Positions 18,602 to 21,428 of a DNA stretch of 21,428 nt are shown here, piece by piece. The translations under genes and the position numbers were made by a program. The first letter of the stretch is position 1. Every line of letters begins with the position of its first letter. A model generated the notes under the pieces. It worked only from the letters and a program-made list of their open reading frames with translations, did no database searches and had not been told where the DNA came from. The stretch spans positions 101,848 through 123,275 of the forward strand of contig MNCI01037516.1 of NCBI GenBank assembly GCA_015680685.1, given 5' to 3'. This DNA comes from Gnetum montanum (Eukaryota; Streptophyta; Gnetopsida; Gnetales; Gnetaceae).

Positions 18602-19093
18602 ATGGAAAACACTAGCAATAGTAGTGGAGTCAATAACATGGATATAACTACTAGTAGAATGATTCATCTAAATTCTAAAAATTATTAGTTATGGAAGGGA
18701 AAAATGTAAGACCTTCTATACTATAAAAAGTGGTATGCTCCTATCACTGGTAAAAAGCTAGTAGCAATGGATGATGAAAAGTGGCAAATGTTGGATAGGT
18801 AAGTTGTAGGATATGTTCGCCATTAGGTGGATGATAATGTTTATCATCTTGTTTCTATAGAAAAACCTGCCAAAAGTCTATGGGATAAGTTAGAGGAGAT
18901 GTGTGCCAGAAAGATGATAGTAAAGAAAATGTAATTGATAAAAAAATTAATGAATACCAAGTACACCAAGTTGGGCAACGAGAAGTGCCCTTCCACAAAA
19001 AAGTAGAAGGAAGAAATTAGCAAGATTTCATATGCTTCAGTAGTAGGAAGTTTGATGTATACTATGGTTTGCACATGACTAGACATTGTTTAN
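18602..19093 (+). pseudogene. Copia gag N-terminal region joined in frame to an RT fragment
   Basis: From the Met codon at 18602 one frame runs to 19093. It opens with a copia gag start: 'NY-stop-LWKGKM', 'KKWYAPITGKK', 'DDEKWQMLD', 'DDNVYHLVS', 'SLWDKLEEM', 'LIKKLMNTKY', the usual order in the gag (UBN2-like) domain that binds element RNA and forms particles. At about 18960 it passes without frame change into 'KCPSTKK...EEISKISYASVVGSLMYT', which belongs to the connection part of copia reverse transcriptase. About a thousand residues (gag C-terminus, protease, integrase, most of RT) are therefore missing, and the deletion happens to preserve frame. I read seven stops: six TAA/TAG at places where Gln fits, and one TGA at the Arg of 'MVCT-R-LDI'. 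Each is one C-to-T change away. Confidence 0.87.
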
Positions 19094-19298
19094 AGATAGG
19101 TATATATTATACTATGGTAGTCAAAGTGCTATACATCTCAGTAAAAATGGAAATGGAAATGTATTAAACTCCAAGAAATTGGAAATGAAGAAGATTCACA
19201 CAAGTGAAAATGGTTTAGATATGATGACAAAAACTATATCCAAGGACAAGATTGAGATCTGTCGAGAAATTGCTACAATGGCTAAGTCCTTCATGTAG
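19094..19298 (+). pseudogene. Copia RNase H C-terminal scrap
   Basis: A different frame reads 'YYGSQSAIHLSKNG', then 'KKIHTSENGLDMMTKTISKDK' and 'EICREIATMAKSFM', ending at the natural pol stop (TAG at 19296-19298). These are the last parts of copia RNase H ('DSQSAIHL', 'IHTSEN-AD-LTK'). The middle, including the usual 'KHIDV' word, is deleted. The first acidic residue of 'CDSQSA' is Gly here. The polypurine tract follows at once. Confidence 0.85.
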
Positions 19299-19300
19299 TC

Positions 19301-19313
19301 GGGAGGGGGAGAT
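19301..19313 (+). promoter_or_regulatory. Polypurine tract of the second copia element
   Basis: GGGAGGGGGAGAT lies directly before the TG of the right LTR and just after the pol stop. Confidence 0.88.
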
Positions 19314-19967
19314 TGATGTGTGTGGGTCCCTCCAATATAAAGCCCACATCACATTAATATAAATAAATGAAAAGAATGTGAAGGAAGGCTGCCTGCTAAG
19401 CCAACCAAAATTAGCTGCCCATGTTGGCTACTAAGTTAGGCAACCAAAATTAGCTACCTAGGTTGGCTGCTAATTTTCGCAACCCTCAACAAAGGTTACC
19501 TAAGTTAGGTAGCATAGGGCATTTTCTTTGTCTATAAATCCAAGGAAAATGGCAAATGGGTTCAAGGGCAAAAGAGAAGCCACAACCAAAGTGAGAAAGA
19601 GAGGCCAAAGGGAGAGACACAAATAAGCTTTGTGAGCTAAGGTTTCTAAGATTTTTTCCTAAAGGGATGTGAGATTTCACCTTGTTATTCCAAGAATATT
19701 TTTCTTGAGGGTGTGTGTCAATTTTGTATACCTCTAGTAATTAACTAGAGAGACATTTTTGTATTCTTACTATTTATTAGTGAAGAAAGATTTTTAGAGT
19801 TCGCTAAAGGAAGGGTGAACCACATGAGTTCTTGTGCTATTGGATGTTATTATTTTGCACTTTACTTCCGCTATCTACTCTACTAGTTTATATCTTGCTT
19901 TTAACACACAAGTGGGAAAATACTGCACAGGCCAGTTGATGGTGTTATGCCCTCCTTTTTCCCAACA
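19314..19967 (+). repeat. Right LTR of the second copia element (complete)
   Basis: 654 bp, TGATGTGTGTGGG...TTTTTCCCAACA. It has the head of about 64 bp absent from the left copy, the U3 units (19393, 19428, 19467), a TATA box at 19533-19539 in a damaged hairpin, and the same R-U5. Short frames inside it on both strands are shadows. Confidence 0.92.
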
Positions 19968-20000
19968 AGTAATTTATGAAAGAAATTTAAATGATCAAGG
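19968..20000. other. Short stretch between copia LTR and GTPase relic
   Basis: AT-rich; reads as intron sequence of the minus-strand gene, downstream of its splice donor. Confidence 0.4.
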
Positions 20001-20052
20001 AAAACATACCTTCTTGTTGAAGATTGAAAACATACCTTCTTGTTGAAGATTG
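20001..20052 (-). repeat. Perfect 26-bp tandem duplication across a splice donor
   Basis: AAAACATACC followed by TTCTTGTTGAAGATTG occurs twice without a mismatch (20001-20026 and 20027-20052). On the minus strand each copy contains AAG|GTATGT, so the donor site exists twice. The lack of any difference shows that the duplication is recent compared with the decay around it. Confidence 0.95.
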
Positions 20053-20665
20053 AGAAGTTACTCATGGCCGAATTCAAAATAGAGAGTAGTGCATCTTCCT
20101 ATTCTGTTCACTCAAAACTACCTAACCCTTCAATATCCATGATAACGTAGAGGCAGTTTGAGAAAATGCAAACCGTCAACCAAACTCTGTCGGTGCATAT
20201 TCCTCCGGCTACATCAAGAAGAGATCCACACAGGTGATTTAGTAGATATGATTTTCCGCTACTCTGCTTTCCAATAGATGATATGACCTTCATGTAGCCA
20301 TCGCATCCCATCGACTCAAAATGGAATCGTACATTCCAAACCTCAGCAAGTTTGCAACAGATACACTATTCGCATAAGTTACGTGAGAACAGATTTGGAG
20401 CCCATGCACTACCTGTTGTATGCCATTGTTCTCAGCTCGACATATTTGACCTGGAACCAGACAAATAGGCTGCCGCATCAAGTCTCCCATCGCCTTCTAA
20501 ATAATATAATGTTGTAGAGTGTTTGCAGATTCCCAACCGTCCACGGTTTGGCTCTGACAGTAAATTGTGCAGTTGCCGAAATCCTTTCCCTTGTCCTTCT
20601 CTATACGTCTGAAGTTATGCATAACAAAATCTGATAGGTGGAAGTATAGAATCGAGAAACACGTT
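20010..20665 (-). pseudogene. VLIG/URGCP-like very large GTPase relic: G-domain exon
   Basis: Reading right to left, coding begins after a possible acceptor near 20666 and runs through 'SDFVMHNFRRIEKDKGKDFG', 'GNCTIYCQSQTVDGWESANT', a TAG where Gln fits (about 20493), 'LMRQPICLVPGQ' and 'GIQQVVHGLQICSHVTYANS'. A one-base shift near 20312 leads into the G domain: P-loop GKQSSGKS (20272-20249), 'LLNHLCGSLLDVAGGICTD' with a candidate switch Thr, and DIEG (20137-20126) followed by 'LGSFE'. Next come a TGA where Arg fits, a TAG where Gln fits, 'EDALLSILNSAMSN', and the donor in the 26-bp duplication. GKS, CTD and D-EGLGSFER words are typical of the dynamin-superfamily very-large-inducible GTPases (VLIG/GVIN/URGCP), here of plant type; guanylate-binding proteins and RHD3 fit less well. 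These proteins are thought to hydrolyse GTP and oligomerise; their plant role is unknown to me. G4/G5 motifs and the C-terminal half are absent, lost or beyond a repeat-filled intron. Confidence 0.7.
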
Positions 20666-20938
20666 CTGATTCATGTAATACTATAAACGACGGGTGTGGG
20701 TCCGTAAAAGATGGGTATGGGTTCCTAACCGGGTGATGTGAATTTAAAAGGTTAAAATATATTTGTTAAAAGAAAAACATGGCCGCTCTTATGAATTTTT
20801 ACGTGTATTTTTGCATTTGTATTTTATGTAAAAATGTAAGAGATTCGCTTTACATTTTTCTATTACTTAATATCTTTTTGGCAAAATATAAATATTTGTC
20901 ATAAAGAAACCTGATGCAAATTTACTATGATTCTGTAC
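20666..20938 (-). other. Probable intron of the GTPase relic
   Basis: AT-rich between two coding-like blocks. A possible donor (CGG|GTACAG, 20938-20933) and acceptor (AATCAG|AACGTG, about 20666) bound it on the minus strand. No coding signal lies inside. Confidence 0.45.
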
Positions 20939-21428
20939 CCGAACCCATATCATCCACCGCGAAGGGTTTGTAAAATTACTGTCCGATTCATGAATCCCCA
21001 ACGCATAGGCTTGAAGAGTGAACACAGGTAATAATTGCAACTGTTCATGACGGCTTTCCCAATGCTTCCCAAAGAAGATGGCTTTAACAATACATGGAAG
21101 TTGACACTCCTCTATCATATATGTGATACAGATATTCCAAGGTGGGGCTTGACTTCACAGAGGTATCATTGGCTGCCTGCTCATCCAGCCTTTCCTGCTT
21201 AGACTTGAGCTTCTCCCGAAACTGCCGCGCCTTGGTTGCTAACGTGGTTTCCAAGACATGAGACATCAAGACATCCGGCTTTGACTTGGAAAACACAAGG
21301 TGTATAACTCACCAGCTTCGTCTTCCTTACATTTTGCAATGATGCCACATCATCAGTGAGATGACTTTGAGGAAACAAATCGTATCACCCAACACATAAA
21401 CCCAAATTTTTTGGAAATTTACGTTTTC
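20939..21428 (-). pseudogene. VLIG/URGCP-like very large GTPase relic: upstream exon, cut by window edge
   Basis: Minus-strand coding runs in from the right edge: 'LQNVRKTKLVSYTPCVFQVK' (about 21330-21270), then in another frame 'MSHVLETTLATKARQFREKL' and 'KQERLDEQAANDTSVKSSP' (a charged, helical stretch), 'TLEYLYHIYD', and after a further shift near 21100 'CIVKAIFFGKHWESRHEQLQ', 'LLPVFTLQAYALGIHESD' and 'NFTNPSRWM'. Two frame changes make it non-functional as it stands. The order helical region, then conserved 'FGKHWESR...LQAYALG' block, then G domain fits the N-terminal side of a VLIG-like protein. CpG and GC content are clearly higher than in the rest of the window, as expected of a former host gene. 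The start codon is outside the window. It may be a retired paralog, or a gene whose apparent shifts are sequencing errors; the C-to-T stops in the next exon argue for true decay. Confidence 0.65.

Larger units (their letters stand above)
17894..19967 (+). mobile_element. Internally deleted Ty1/copia element with two LTRs
   Basis: LTR copies at 17894-18485 and 19314-19967 flank 828 bp of interior that runs primer-site, gag, then RT and RNase H scraps, then polypurine tract. Protease, integrase and most of RT are gone, so it cannot move on its own. The left LTR lacks the first 60-70 bp present in the right one. After the right LTR the sequence is AGTAA; the matching left target duplication cannot be tested because the left end is lost. 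One undetermined base (n) is at 19093. The element lies just downstream, in gene orientation, of the GTPase relic. Confidence 0.9.

Overview
The window looks like repeat-dominated intergenic and intronic DNA of a large plant nuclear genome. A gymnosperm, probably a conifer, is my best guess. The signs are several independent, heavily decayed LTR retrotransposons of plant type, long AT-rich spacers without genes, pervasive loss of CpG and CAG/CTG outside one gene relic, and an intron-bearing GTPase relic on the minus strand at the right edge. No intact protein-coding gene is visible. The species call is inference.

Layout: 1-411 is unassigned. 412-1720 is a tandem array of a unit of about 191 bp, which runs degenerately to about 1900. 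It lies just upstream of a Gypsy-style LTR or promoter region (about 2101-3000, TATA at 2368). At about 3003 this joins abruptly to the 3' end of a Ty1/copia element: reverse transcriptase C-terminus and RNase H (3003-4030), polypurine tract, and an LTR at 4044-4376. 4377-5609 is AT-rich and holds a tRNA-Lys-like SINE fragment (minus strand). 5610-8512 is an LTR-flanked element without coding capacity: two LTRs of about 1.2-1.3 kb around a T-rich core of only 410 bp. 8513-11344 is AT-rich, with an initiator-Met-type primer-binding-like site at 10209. 11345-14177 is a long decayed reading frame (about 940 codons) of an unrecognised, gag-like, Gln/Lys-rich protein, followed by a polypurine tract and a 3' LTR from 14357. 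14761-17893 is AT-rich DNA with inverted repeats and a possible minus-strand LTR promoter. 17894-19967 is a Ty1/copia element with both LTRs and a pol region reduced by internal deletions. 20010-21428 (minus) is a decayed relic of a large dynamin-superfamily GTPase resembling the very-large-inducible GTPase (VLIG/URGCP) group; it keeps a recognisable P-loop and DxxG motif.

The parts do not form a pathway. The window records successive insertions, deletions and decay. Three themes recur. First, in-frame stops in the relics sit almost always where one C-to-T change in a Gln (CAA/CAG) or Arg (CGA) codon explains them, which fits loss of methylated cytosine. Second, three unrelated LTR families carry tandem repeats just upstream of their TATA box. 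Third, in both copia families the TATA box lies in a near-perfect or perfect inverted repeat.
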